The notes under the pieces: generated by a model
Told to the model about the DNA's origin: nothing
The model's database searches: none
The model's input: only the letters and a program-made list of their open reading frames with translations
Program-made: the position numbers and the translations under genes
NCBI RefSeq assembly: GCF_003122205.1
Contig: NZ_QEYE01000015.1
Span: 1-64,000 of the forward strand
From: Maritimibacter sp. 55A14
GTDB taxonomy: Bacteria; Pseudomonadota; Alphaproteobacteria; Rhodobacterales; Rhodobacteraceae
Direction: 5' to 3'
Length of the DNA: 64,000 bases
In this document: positions 45,899-54,291 of the stretch, piece after piece
Layout: the number at the start of each line of letters is the position of its first letter
Position numbering within the stretch: position 1 is the stretch's first letter

Positions 45899-46792
45899 AT
45901 GGGCGAGACGAGCGACGGGTCCTCTAGCGCAGCGCAGGGCGCGCAGGATTCCGAAGGATCAAGTAACAAGAGCCTTTTCGAACGGCTCTTCGGCACGTTC
46001 GGCGGCGACGACGATGACGACGCGCAGGACGAAGTGAACGGACACAGCGACAATGACGTGGCGCAGGTTTTCGCGCCCGATGGCCATATGGGGCATCTGC
46101 GGCGCATGCGCGTGGATGACGTGGCGATCCCGCGCGCCGAGATCGTCTCGGTGCCGGTCGATATCGAGCTTCCCGACCTGGTGGAAGTGTTCCGCGAGAG
46201 CGGGCTGACGCGGCTGCCGGTCTATGATGGCACGCTCGACAACCCGCTGGGGCTTGTGCATCTCAAGGATCTCGCGCTCAAGCACGGGTTCACTTCCGAC
46301 GGCCCTACCTTTGGTCTGTCCGGCATGGTGCGCCCGCTGATCTATGCGCCGCCCTCGATGCCCATCGCGGTGCTCTTGCAGAAGATGCAGACCGACCGGC
46401 AGCACATGGCGCTGGTCATCGACGAATATGGCGGCGTGGACGGGCTGGTGACGATCGAGGATCTGATCGAACAGATCATCGGCGAGATCACCGACGAGCA
46501 CGATATCGAGGAAGACAAGTTCTGGACGGTGGAGAAGCCCGGCGTCTACCTGGCGCAGGCGCGCACGCCGCTGGAGGATTTCGAGGCCGAGATCGGTTGC
46601 AAGCTGGTCGAGGGCGAGGACGTGGAGGAGGTCGACACGCTGGGCGGCCTGGTCTTCATGCTCACCGGGCGGGTGCCCGCGCGCGGCGAGGTCATCACCC
46701 ACCCCGCCGGTGCCGATTTCGAGATCGTCGAGGCCGATCCGCGCCGGATTCAGAGGTTGCGCGTGCGCTATCCCGCGCCGCGCGGCGTCTGA
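45899..46792 (+). CDS. CBS-domain transporter-associated protein (CorC/HlyC family)
   Basis: 297 residues. After a variable acidic N-terminus (GGDDDDDAQDE) come two CBS domains (MRVDDVAIPRAEIVSV... and IAVLLQKMQTDRQHMALVIDEYGG...) and a C-terminal CorC_HlyC domain (about 215-295). No membrane segment is seen, as in E. coli CorC. Proposed roles are in Mg/Co homeostasis or support of the adjacent lipoprotein acyltransferase. ATG 45899 follows GGAAAGAG; a TTG at 45857 is the alternative. Confidence 0.92.
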   Translation: MGETSDGSSSAAQGAQDSEGSSNKSLFERLFGTFGGDDDDDAQDEVNGHSDNDVAQVFAPDGHMGHLRRMRVDDVAIPRAEIVSVPVDIELPDLVEVFRESGLTRLPVYDGTLDNPLGLVHLKDLALKHGFTSDGPTFGLSGMVRPLIYAPPSMPIAVLLQKMQTDRQHMALVIDEYGGVDGLVTIEDLIEQIIGEITDEHDIEEDKFWTVEKPGVYLAQARTPLEDFEAEIGCKLVEGEDVEEVDTLGGLVFMLTGRVPARGEVITHPAGADFEIVEADPRRIQRLRVRYPAPRGV

Positions 46793-46794
46793 AC

Positions 46795-48336
46795 GTGACG
46801 GTGGCCGGGGCGCTGCGGCCCGTGGCCGCCGGCGGCTGGCGGCTGCGTATGGGCTGCGTGGCGGCGGGCCTGATGGCCGCCGCCGGCCATGTGCCCCTGG
46901 CGCTGCCGGTATTGGGTTTCCCCGGATTTGCGCTGGTGATCTGGCTCGTCTCTGCCGCGCCCGCCGCACGGGCGGCGATGTGGCGCGGCTGTTTCGCCGG
47001 GCTGGGCTATTTCGCCGCGACGCTGTTCTGGATCGTGGAACCTTTCCTGGTCGATGTCGCGCGGCATGGCTGGATGGCGCCTTTCGCGCTGGTTTTCCTG
47101 GCCGCGGGCATGGCGCTCTTCTGGGGCGCGGCGGCCTGGCTGGGCGCGGCGCTGGGACGCGGACCCGCGGCGCGCGCGGGGGTCTTTGCCGCGGCGCTGG
47201 CTCTGGCGGGGCTGGGGCGGGCGTATCTGCTGACCGGCTTTCCCTGGGCGCTTCCCGCTTACATCTGGACCGAAACGCCGGTTATCCAGCTTGCCGCCTG
47301 GACCGGCGCGCATGGGCTGGGACTGCTGACGCTTCTGGCCGCCGCGCTGCCGGGAATGGCGGCGGCGCGCGGGCGCCGTGCTATTGCACTGGGCGGCACG
47401 GCGGCGCTGGGCCTGGTGGCGCTGGGCTGGGGCATGGGCGCCGCCCGTCTGGCCGAAGACATGCCCGCGCCGCGCGATCTGCGTGTGCGGCTGGTCCAGC
47501 CCAATGCGGCGCAACACCTCAAATGGAAGCCCGCGATGATCCCGGTCTTCTTTGAGCGCGCGCTCGCGCTCACCGCCGCCCCGGCGGCACGCGCGCCCGA
47601 TCTGGTGGTCTGGCCGGAGACCGCGATGCCCTGGCTGCTCTCCACCGCGGGGCCGGCGCTGGAGGAGATGCGCGCCGCCGCAGGGCCGCGGGCCACAGTG
47701 GCCTTCGGCGCGCAGAGGCGCGGGGATGCGGGCGGCTTTCACAACAGCCTCGTGGTCATGGAAGCAGGCACGGCGGTGCCCGGCACGATCTACGACAAAC
47801 ACCACCTGGTGCCCTTCGGGGAATACATGCCGTTCTCGGACCTGGCGGCGCGGCTGGGCATCCGCGGGCTGGCCGAACAACTGGGCGGCGGCTATGCGCC
47901 GGGGCCGGGGCCGCGGCTGGTGCCCACAGGCGGCGGGCTGACCGCGCTGCCGCTCGTCTGCTACGAGGCGGTCTTCCCGCAGGATGTCTTCCGCGCGCCC
48001 GTCCGGCCCGACTACCTGCTGCATGTCACCAACGATGCCTGGTTCGGTCAGCTTGCGGGGCCGTGGCAGCATCTCGCGCAGGCACGCGTGCGGACGATCG
48101 AGCAGGGGCTGCCGATGCTGCGCGCCGCCAATACCGGCATCTCGGCCGTGATCGACGCGCGCGGCCGGATGCTGGACACGCTGGCATTGGGGCAGGCGGG
48201 GCATGTCGATGCCGATCTGCCCGGCGCGTTGCCTCCCACATTCTACGCGCGCTGGCGCGACATGCCTGCCTTTTGGGCCGTGGCGCTGCTGTTACTGGCG
48301 CTCGCCGCGATGCGGCTTCGACGCATATCAAGTTGA
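46795..48336 (+). CDS. lnt: apolipoprotein N-acyltransferase
   Basis: 513 residues. Six to seven hydrophobic helices fill residues about 15-215, followed by a nitrilase-type catalytic domain on the periplasmic side with triad Glu (VVWPETAMPW), Lys (YDKHHLVPFGEYMPF) and Cys (LVCYEAVFP), then a final membrane helix (FWAVALLLLALAAM). It adds the third acyl chain to lipoproteins, upstream of Lol sorting. The GTG at 46795 comes 2 bases after the corC stop; another GTG at 46801 is possible. Confidence 0.95.
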   Translation: MTVAGALRPVAAGGWRLRMGCVAAGLMAAAGHVPLALPVLGFPGFALVIWLVSAAPAARAAMWRGCFAGLGYFAATLFWIVEPFLVDVARHGWMAPFALVFLAAGMALFWGAAAWLGAALGRGPAARAGVFAAALALAGLGRAYLLTGFPWALPAYIWTETPVIQLAAWTGAHGLGLLTLLAAALPGMAAARGRRAIALGGTAALGLVALGWGMGAARLAEDMPAPRDLRVRLVQPNAAQHLKWKPAMIPVFFERALALTAAPAARAPDLVVWPETAMPWLLSTAGPALEEMRAAAGPRATVAFGAQRRGDAGGFHNSLVVMEAGTAVPGTIYDKHHLVPFGEYMPFSDLAARLGIRGLAEQLGGGYAPGPGPRLVPTGGGLTALPLVCYEAVFPQDVFRAPVRPDYLLHVTNDAWFGQLAGPWQHLAQARVRTIEQGLPMLRAANTGISAVIDARGRMLDTLALGQAGHVDADLPGALPPTFYARWRDMPAFWAVALLLLALAAMRLRRISS

Positions 48337-48372
48337 CCATTTCCGCGCCGCGCAGTATCGGAGATGCCATTG

Positions 48373-48420
48373 CCTGTCACAACGGCTTCCTGGCGTGACA
48401 GGGACATTTCCAATGGAGCA
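48373..48420 (+). promoter_or_regulatory. SAM/SAH riboswitch upstream of metK
   Basis: Stem CCTGTCAC (48373-48380) pairs with GTGACAGG (48395-48402) around the loop AACGGCTTCCTGGC, and the downstream AATGGAGCA (48412-48420) can pair with the loop to form the pseudoknot. This matches closely what I recall of the SAM/SAH riboswitch consensus (ACAACGGCTTCCTGGCGTGA ... GGAGCA), found only in Rhodobacterales before metK. The GGAG in the 3' strand is the metK ribosome site, so ligand binding should hide it and block translation. Confidence 0.95.
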
Positions 48421-48426
48421 CTTCCC

Positions 48427-49593
48427 ATGCCGCGTCAGAATTACATCTTCACTTCGGAGTCCGTGTCCGAGGGCCACCCCGACAAGGTCTGCGACCGTAT
48501 CTCGGACGCAGTCCTCGATGCCTTCCTCGCGGAGGATCCGCATGCCCGCGTCGCCTGCGAGACATTCGCCACCACCGACCGGGTCGTGATCGGCGGCGAG
48601 GTGCGCGGTCCGGGCGCGGTGATCAAGCGGGTGGAAGAGATCGCCCGAGATTGCGTGCGCGACATCGGCTACGAGCAGGAGGGCTTCCATTGGGCCAATC
48701 TGAAGGTGGACAGCTACCTGCACGCGCAATCCGCAGATATCGCGCAGGGCGTGGATGCGGACGGCAACAAGGACGAGGGCGCGGGCGACCAGGGCATCAT
48801 GTTCGGTTATGCCTGCAACGAGACGCCCGAACTCATGCCCGCGCCGATCCTCTTTGCCCATGCGATCCTGCGGCGGCTGGCGGAGGCGCGCAAATCCGGG
48901 GCGGAGCCCGCGCTCGGCCCTGATGCGAAATCGCAGCTCACCGTTCGCTACGAGAACGGCAAGCCGGTCGGGATCACCTCGGTCGTGCTTTCAACCCAGC
49001 ACACGGACCCGGCGCTGACCTCGGACGACGTGCGCGCCATCGTGGAGCCGCATATCCGCGACGTGCTGCCCGAGGGCTGGCTGCTGCCGGAGACCGAATG
49101 GTGGGTCAACCCGACCGGGAAATTCGTCATCGGCGGGCCGGACGGCGATGCCGGGCTGACCGGGCGCAAGATCATCGTGGACACCTATGGCGGCGCCGCG
49201 CCACATGGCGGCGGCGCGTTCTCGGGCAAGGACCCGACCAAGGTGGACCGCTCGGCCGCCTATGCGGCGCGCTACCTGGCCAAGAACGTGGTTGCCGCCG
49301 GGCTGGCCGAACGCTGCTGCCTCCAGCTTTCCTATGCGATCGGCGTGGCCAAGCCGCTGTCGATCTATGTCGATACCTACGGCACCGGCGAGGTTGACGA
49401 GACCCGGATCGAGCGCGCGGTCAACGAGGTGATGAACCTGACCCCGCGCGGCATCCGCGAGCATCTGAGCCTGAACCGCCCGATCTTTCAGCGGACCGCC
49501 GCCTATGGCCATTTCGGCCGCGCGCCGGAGCCCGATGGCGGCTTCAGCTGGGAAAAGACCGATCTCGTCGATGCGCTGAAGGCCGCTGTCTGA
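48427..49593 (+). CDS. metK: S-adenosylmethionine synthetase
   Basis: 388 residues. Makes SAM from methionine and ATP. Conserved segments: [36 protein letters not shown], and [19 protein letters not shown] with the phosphate-binding residues. The frame is open into the leader, but ATG 48427 is the start because the riboswitch and its GGAG end 7-9 bases before it. Control is therefore at translation, by SAM or SAH. trmB follows after 32 bases. Confidence 0.98.
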   Translation: MPRQNYIFTSESVSEGHPDKVCDRISDAVLDAFLAEDPHARVACETFATTDRVVIGGEVRGPGAVIKRVEEIARDCVRDIGYEQEGFHWANLKVDSYLHAQSADIAQGVDADGNKDEGAGDQGIMFGYACNETPELMPAPILFAHAILRRLAEARKSGAEPALGPDAKSQLTVRYENGKPVGITSVVLSTQHTDPALTSDDVRAIVEPHIRDVLPEGWLLPETEWWVNPTGKFVIGGPDGDAGLTGRKIIVDTYGGAAPHGGGAFSGKDPTKVDRSAAYAARYLAKNVVAAGLAERCCLQLSYAIGVAKPLSIYVDTYGTGEVDETRIERAVNEVMNLTPRGIREHLSLNRPIFQRTAAYGHFGRAPEPDGGFSWEKTDLVDALKAAV

Positions 49594-49625
49594 CGCGCAG
49601 CCCTGCCGCAGCGGGAGAGACGCCC

Positions 49626-50375
49626 ATGACCGAGCGACGCTCCGCGAAAGCCGCGCCCTGGCGCAATTTCTACGGTCGCCGCCGGGGTAAGGGCCTTCGT
49701 GACAGCCAGAAGACCTATTTGCGCGAGGATCTGGCTCAGCTTGCGACGCCCAGCGTGGACTGGGATGAGAACCCGGAGCGCGCGTCGCTCGATCTGGCCG
49801 CGCTCTTCGGCGAAAGCCGCCCGGTCTGGCTGGAGATCGGCTTCGGCGGCGGCGAGCATATGGTCCATCAGGCGGCGCTCAACCGCGATGTCGGGCTGAT
49901 CGGCTGCGAGCCCTATATCAACGGCGTGGCGATGCTGCTGGGCAAGATCCGCGCGGCCGGGGTCACCAACCTGTCGGTGCATCCGGGAGATGTGCGCGAT
50001 CTCTTCGACGTGCTGCCGGATGCGAGCATCGCGCGGGCTTTCCTGCTCTATCCCGATCCCTGGCCGAAGAAGCGCCACCACCGCCGCCGCTTCGTCACTC
50101 CCGAACATCTGGAGCCGCTGGCGCGCGTGCTGGCGCCGGGCGCGATCTTCCGCGTGGCGACCGACATCCCGGACTACGTGCGCCAGACCATCGAACAGGT
50201 GCCGCGCCACGGCTTCACCTGGCTGGCGGAGGGTCCCGAAGACTGGCGCAGGCCCTGGGACGACTGGTTGTCCACGCGCTACGAGCAGAAGGCCCTGCGC
50301 GAGGGCCGGGAGCCGCATTACCTGACTTTCCGGCGCGACGGGCCCCCGCGCATGAGCGCGGCGATTGTGCTATGA
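49626..50375 (+). CDS. trmB: tRNA (guanine-N7-)-methyltransferase
   Basis: 249 residues. Methylates G46 of tRNA. SAM motif LEIGFGGGEHMVHQA, and the TrmB signature LLYPDPWPKKRHHRRRF followed by DWLSTRYEQKALREGR. The basic N-terminus (RNFYGRRRGKGLR) suits tRNA contact. It is probably co-transcribed with metK, a logical pairing of SAM supply and use. Confidence 0.96.
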   Translation: MTERRSAKAAPWRNFYGRRRGKGLRDSQKTYLREDLAQLATPSVDWDENPERASLDLAALFGESRPVWLEIGFGGGEHMVHQAALNRDVGLIGCEPYINGVAMLLGKIRAAGVTNLSVHPGDVRDLFDVLPDASIARAFLLYPDPWPKKRHHRRRFVTPEHLEPLARVLAPGAIFRVATDIPDYVRQTIEQVPRHGFTWLAEGPEDWRRPWDDWLSTRYEQKALREGREPHYLTFRRDGPPRMSAAIVL

Positions 50376-50407
50376 TTATATGATTAAATGAAGGAGGGAG
50401 GTGCAAG

Positions 50408-51487
50408 ATGGCGGCCCTGCGCATCACCAACACGCATATCCACACCTTCACCGCGGCGCATGTGCCGCGTTACTATCCGCATCCCGCGCTTTACGTTTTC
50501 AAGCGGGTGCCGGGGCTGGTCCGCGGGCTGGCCTGGCTCCTGAGGGTTGCCGGGCATCCAGCCGCCGAAACGCTGGAGCGGCTCCTGCAGTTCCAGAAGG
50601 AAGCCTATCGCGGCGGGCAGGCGGAAATATTCGCCTCTGTCCGCCGCCAGTACCCGCCCGATACCCGTTTCGTGGTCCTGCCGATGGACATGGCCCCGAT
50701 CGGGCACGGGCCGGTGGAGGCCGATATCGAGGCCCAGCACGACGAGTTGTCGCGCTTGGCGCGCTCGGACGCCTTCCGGGGCAGCGTGATCCCCTTCGCC
50801 AGCATCCATCCCGACCGTCCCGGCGCCGCGGCGGAGGTGCGGCGCGTCGTCGAACGGCTGCATTTCCGGGGCCTCAAGCTCTATCCCCGACTTGGGTTTC
50901 CGCCCGACCACCCGGTCCTGATGAACGAGATCTATCCGTTTCTGGTGGAGCATGACCTGCCGGTGATGAGCCATTGTTCGCGCGGCGGGGTGCGCGGGCG
51001 CGACGTCTCGGTCCACGCCGCGGACCGGTTCACCGAGCCCGCGGCCTTCATTCCGGTAATGCGCAAGTTCCCCGATCTGCGCATCTGCCTTGCCCATCTC
51101 GGCGGCGTGGAGGATTGGCGACGCTATGCCGAGGACGGGATCGACCCCGACGACCCGGCAGCGCGGGCGGCCAACTGGCAGGTGGCGATCCGCGACATGA
51201 TCACCAGCGGCGACTGGCCGAACCTCTGGACCGACATCTCCTATACGCTTTTCCGCTTCGAGGAGAACATTGCCTTCCTGCGGCTCTTCCTGAGCGGCGG
51301 CGCGCGGGCCGAGGCGCTCTCGCGGCGGGTGCTCTTCGGCTCGGATTTCTACATGACCCGGCAGGAGGCGCTGTCGGAACGCGCGGTCTGCTTCCGGTTG
51401 CGCAACGCGCTGGGCGAGGAGACCTTCCGTCGGATCGCCGAGACCAACCCAGAGATCTGGCTGGGCGAGCGCGGCGGGGACGCCTGA
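50408..51487 (+). CDS. amidohydrolase-family (amidohydrolase_2) protein
   Basis: 359 residues, TIM-barrel metal-dependent hydrolase or decarboxylase. Metal-binding pattern: NTHIHTF at the N-terminus, lysine in [14 protein letters not shown], His in VMSHCSRGG, His in [10 protein letters not shown] and Asp in [11 protein letters not shown]. Such proteins include ACMSD-like decarboxylases and lactonases; no substrate is evident. AAGGAGGGAGG precedes the start. A copy of the dispersed repeat lies 44 bases after the stop. Confidence 0.85.
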   Translation: MAALRITNTHIHTFTAAHVPRYYPHPALYVFKRVPGLVRGLAWLLRVAGHPAAETLERLLQFQKEAYRGGQAEIFASVRRQYPPDTRFVVLPMDMAPIGHGPVEADIEAQHDELSRLARSDAFRGSVIPFASIHPDRPGAAAEVRRVVERLHFRGLKLYPRLGFPPDHPVLMNEIYPFLVEHDLPVMSHCSRGGVRGRDVSVHAADRFTEPAAFIPVMRKFPDLRICLAHLGGVEDWRRYAEDGIDPDDPAARAANWQVAIRDMITSGDWPNLWTDISYTLFRFEENIAFLRLFLSGGARAEALSRRVLFGSDFYMTRQEALSERAVCFRLRNALGEETFRRIAETNPEIWLGERGGDA

Positions 51488-51530
51488 GACCGCGACCGTG
51501 CCGAGTGCAGCGGGCCTGCGCCTCCGGCGG

Positions 51531-51552
51531 GAGTATTTTTCGGAAAGATGAA
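51531..51552 (+). repeat. dispersed intergenic repeat, copy 3
   Basis: GAGTATTTTTCGGAAAGATG followed by AA, preceded by the near-palindrome CTCCGGCGGGAG. It equals copy 2 (24248-24268) except for one inserted C. It lies in the 137-base gap between the amidohydrolase gene and aroA. Confidence 0.6.
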
Positions 51553-51624
51553 AGCCGATTTCCGCGATGGACGCGCGGCGGCGGCTTCGGTATCAGGCCG
51601 GTATTGCAGCAAGAGGGACATGCG

Positions 51625-52977
51625 ATGTCGGGCCATGGGAAAGCGATTCCGATGACGGCGCGCGCAGGCGGCAGGCTGAGCGGGCGCGCCGAGGTGCCGG
51701 GCGACAAGTCGATCAGCCACAGGGCGCTGATCCTGGGCGCGCTGGCGGTGGGCGAGACGCGGATCACCGGGCTTCTGGAGGGACAGGACGTGATGGACAC
51801 GGCCCGTGCGATGGCGGCCTTCGGCGCTGAAGTGACCGATCACGGCGGCGGTGCCTGGTCGGTGCATGGCCTGGGCACCGGAGGCTTCGCCGAGCCCGAG
51901 GATGTGATCGATTGCGGCAATTCGGGCACCGGCGTGCGGCTGATCATGGGGGCGATGGCGACCTCGCCAATTGCCGCGACCTTCACCGGCGACGCGAGCC
52001 TGCGCGCGCGCCCCATGGGCCGGGTGACGGACCCGCTGCGGCTTTTCGGGGCGGAGGCGCATGGCCGCGCCGGGGGGCGGCTGCCGCTGACGCTCAAGGG
52101 CGCGGTGACGCCTGTGCCGGTGCGCTACACCGTCCCGGTGCCTTCAGCGCAGGTGAAATCGGCGGTGCTGCTGGCCGGGCTCAACGCGCCGGGCGAGACC
52201 ATGGTGATCGAGGCCGAGGCGACTCGCGATCACACCGAGCGCATGCTGGCGGGCTTCGGCGCGGCGATCCGCACCGAGACGACGACCGAGGGCCGGGTCA
52301 TCACCCTGACCGGACAGCCGGAACTGCGTCCGCAGACCATCGCGGTGCCGCGCGACCCGAGTTCCGCGGCCTTTCCCGTCTGCGCGGCGCTGATCGTGGA
52401 GGGTTCGGACGTGCTGGTGCCGGGGATCGGACTCAACCCGACGCGGGCGGGGCTATACGAGACCCTGATCGAGATGGGCGCCGATCTGAGCTACGAAAAC
52501 ATGCGCGAGGAGGGCGGCGAGCCGGTTGCCGATCTGCGCGCGCGCTTCTCGCCCGACCTGCGCGGCATCGAGGTGCCGGCGGAGCGCGCGCCCTCGATGA
52601 TCGACGAATACCCGATCCTGTCGGTCGTCGCCTCCTGCGCCACGGGCGCGACCGTGATGCGCGGGGTGGCGGAGCTCAGGGTGAAGGAAAGCGACCGGAT
52701 CGACGCGATGGCCCGCGGGCTGGAAGCCTGCGGCGTCCGGGTGGAGGAGACGCGCGACAGCTTCACTATCCACGGCATGGGCGCGGGCGGCGTGACGGGG
52801 GGTACGGTCTGCGCGACCCATCTGGACCATCGGATCGCGATGAGCTTCCTCTGCCTCGGTCTGGCCACGCGCCGGCCCGTCGGTGTCGATGATGCCGGCC
52901 CCATCGCCACATCCTTCCCGGTCTTCGAGCCGTTGATGCGGGCCCTCGGCGCGACACTGGAAAGGGGCGCGGCATGA
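51625..52977 (+). CDS. aroA: 3-phosphoshikimate 1-carboxyvinyltransferase (EPSP synthase)
   Basis: 450 residues. Shikimate-pathway enzyme joining shikimate-3-phosphate and [20 protein letters not shown], the [11 protein letters not shown] region, and the late [20 protein letters not shown] and [15 protein letters not shown] motifs are present. The loop reads [12 protein letters not shown] rather than GNAGTAxRPL, the class II pattern associated with low glyphosate sensitivity. ATG 51625 follows AAGAGGGA; the open frame upstream is a shadow of the amidohydrolase gene. It overlaps the GFA gene by 4 bases. Confidence 0.97.
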   Translation: MSGHGKAIPMTARAGGRLSGRAEVPGDKSISHRALILGALAVGETRITGLLEGQDVMDTARAMAAFGAEVTDHGGGAWSVHGLGTGGFAEPEDVIDCGNSGTGVRLIMGAMATSPIAATFTGDASLRARPMGRVTDPLRLFGAEAHGRAGGRLPLTLKGAVTPVPVRYTVPVPSAQVKSAVLLAGLNAPGETMVIEAEATRDHTERMLAGFGAAIRTETTTEGRVITLTGQPELRPQTIAVPRDPSSAAFPVCAALIVEGSDVLVPGIGLNPTRAGLYETLIEMGADLSYENMREEGGEPVADLRARFSPDLRGIEVPAERAPSMIDEYPILSVVASCATGATVMRGVAELRVKESDRIDAMARGLEACGVRVEETRDSFTIHGMGAGGVTGGTVCATHLDHRIAMSFLCLGLATRRPVGVDDAGPIATSFPVFEPLMRALGATLERGAA

Positions 52978-53384
52978 GCGTGGAGGGCGGTTGCCTTTGC
53001 GGTGCGGTCCGCTACCGGGTGGACGGGCCGCTGCGCCCGATCATCGCGTGCCACTGCCTGCAGTGCCGCAAGACCAGCGGACACCATGTCGCCGCGACCT
53101 CGGCGCAGCGCGGTCAGGTGGAGATCGCGGGCGAAGTGCAATGGTACGCCTCCTCCGACACGGCGCGGCGCGGCTTCTGCTCGGTCTGTGGCTCCAATCT
53201 TTTCTGGGACGGGCCAAGCGCGAACCTGTCGATCTTCGCGGGCACGATCGACGGCGATCCGGGGGTGCGGCTGACCGGGCATATCTTTTGTGCCGACAAG
53301 GGCGATTATTACGAGATCGGGGACGGGCTGCCGCAGGCCGAGGCCGCCGATCCGGCGCTGACCACGCAGGTGGGCGGGGCATGA
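52974..53384 (+). CDS. GFA-family (glutathione-dependent formaldehyde-activating enzyme-like) zinc protein
   Basis: 136 residues. Cysteines sit in the GFA zinc pattern: [22 protein letters not shown] and [12 protein letters not shown]. Members bind zinc and, in one case, catalyse addition of formaldehyde to glutathione; the activity of most is unknown. It is squeezed between aroA and cmk with 4-base ATGA overlaps on both sides, so the three genes form one translationally coupled unit without an obvious metabolic reason. Confidence 0.9.
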   Translation: MSVEGGCLCGAVRYRVDGPLRPIIACHCLQCRKTSGHHVAATSAQRGQVEIAGEVQWYASSDTARRGFCSVCGSNLFWDGPSANLSIFAGTIDGDPGVRLTGHIFCADKGDYYEIGDGLPQAEAADPALTTQVGGA

Positions 53385-54022
53385 GCGCGCGTGCGGGTTT
53401 CACGGTCGCCATCGACGGCCCGGCGGCGGCGGGCAAGGGCACCGTGTCGCGCGCGGTGGCCGGGCATTTCGGTTTTGCGCATCTGGATACCGGGCTGCTA
53501 TACCGCGCTGTGGCCCGGCGGATGCTGGACGCGGGAGGCGGGTATGACGCCGGACGGGCCGAGGCCATAGCCGCCGCGCTGGAGCCGGCCGATCTGGACC
53601 GCGGCGACCTGCGCACCGCCGAGGTGGCGCAGGCGGCGAGCCGGGTGGCGGCCGTGCCGCAGGTGCGCGCCGCGCTTCTGGAGTTTCAGCGGGCATTTGC
53701 CGCGCGGGCGGGCGGCGCGGTGCTCGACGGGCGCGATATCGGCACGGTGATTTGTCCCGAGGCGGATGTGAAGCTCTTCGTCACCGCCAGTGACGCGGTG
53801 CGCGCCGGCCGGCGCTTCCGGGAGTTGACGGAAAAGGGTTTCGACACCGATTTCGACACGGTGCTCGCCGATCTGCGCGCCCGCGACGCGCGCGACGCCG
53901 ACCGCATCGACGCGCCGCTCAAGCCCGCCGGGGACGCCTTGCTGCTCGACACCTCGGAGATGTCGATAGAACAGGCGGTCGCGGCGGCGATCGCGGCGGT
54001 GGAGGCGCGGCTGACCGGTTAG
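53381..54022 (+). CDS. cmk: cytidylate kinase
   Basis: 213 residues. Phosphorylates CMP and dCMP. P-loop [16 protein letters not shown] near residues 10-25, [11 protein letters not shown] and [20 protein letters not shown], and the late [11 protein letters not shown] for phosphate contact. ATG 53381 overlaps the GFA stop. rpsA follows, separated by 269 bases that hold its own promoter. Confidence 0.97.
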   Translation: MSARAGFTVAIDGPAAAGKGTVSRAVAGHFGFAHLDTGLLYRAVARRMLDAGGGYDAGRAEAIAAALEPADLDRGDLRTAEVAQAASRVAAVPQVRAALLEFQRAFAARAGGAVLDGRDIGTVICPEADVKLFVTASDAVRAGRRFRELTEKGFDTDFDTVLADLRARDARDADRIDAPLKPAGDALLLDTSEMSIEQAVAAAIAAVEARLTG

Positions 54023-54097
54023 CGGCTCGGCCCGTCGTCAGTGCGCGCCTGGCATGGGCGGGGTCTTGCGTGCAACGCCCCACACGGCGGTTTGGCC

Positions 54098-54126
54098 TTG
54101 CCTCGCAGGGCCGGGGCGTCTATAGA
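54098..54126 (+). promoter_or_regulatory. predicted rpsA promoter
   Basis: TTGCCT (54098-54103), a 17-base spacer and TATAGA (54121-54126) form a good housekeeping-type promoter. Transcription would start near 54133 and give a leader of about 160 bases before rpsA. Confidence 0.6.
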
Positions 54127-54175
54127 CCACCCCGTCGACAAGGCGGGAAACACCGCAGAACAAGAGAGAGCGAGC

Positions 54176-54205
54176 AGGGTCGGGTCTACCGGCCCTCTTT
54201 GTTTT
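54176..54205 (+). terminator. intrinsic terminator/attenuator in the rpsA leader
   Basis: An 8-bp stem (AGGGTCGG with CCGGCCCT, one G-U pair) and 5-base loop is followed by CTTTGTTTT. It lies downstream of the predicted rpsA promoter and 87 bases before the rpsA start, so it could end cmk transcripts and also attenuate rpsA. A second small hairpin, CCCGTC-N5-GGCGGG, lies just 5' of it (54131-54147). Confidence 0.55.
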
Positions 54206-54291
54206 GCGAACCGTCTGACCAACGAAACCCCAAGACCGGCGGAGACAACCGCACGGCCGGAAAAATACGACTGCAAAGGAAATCGACTTAC

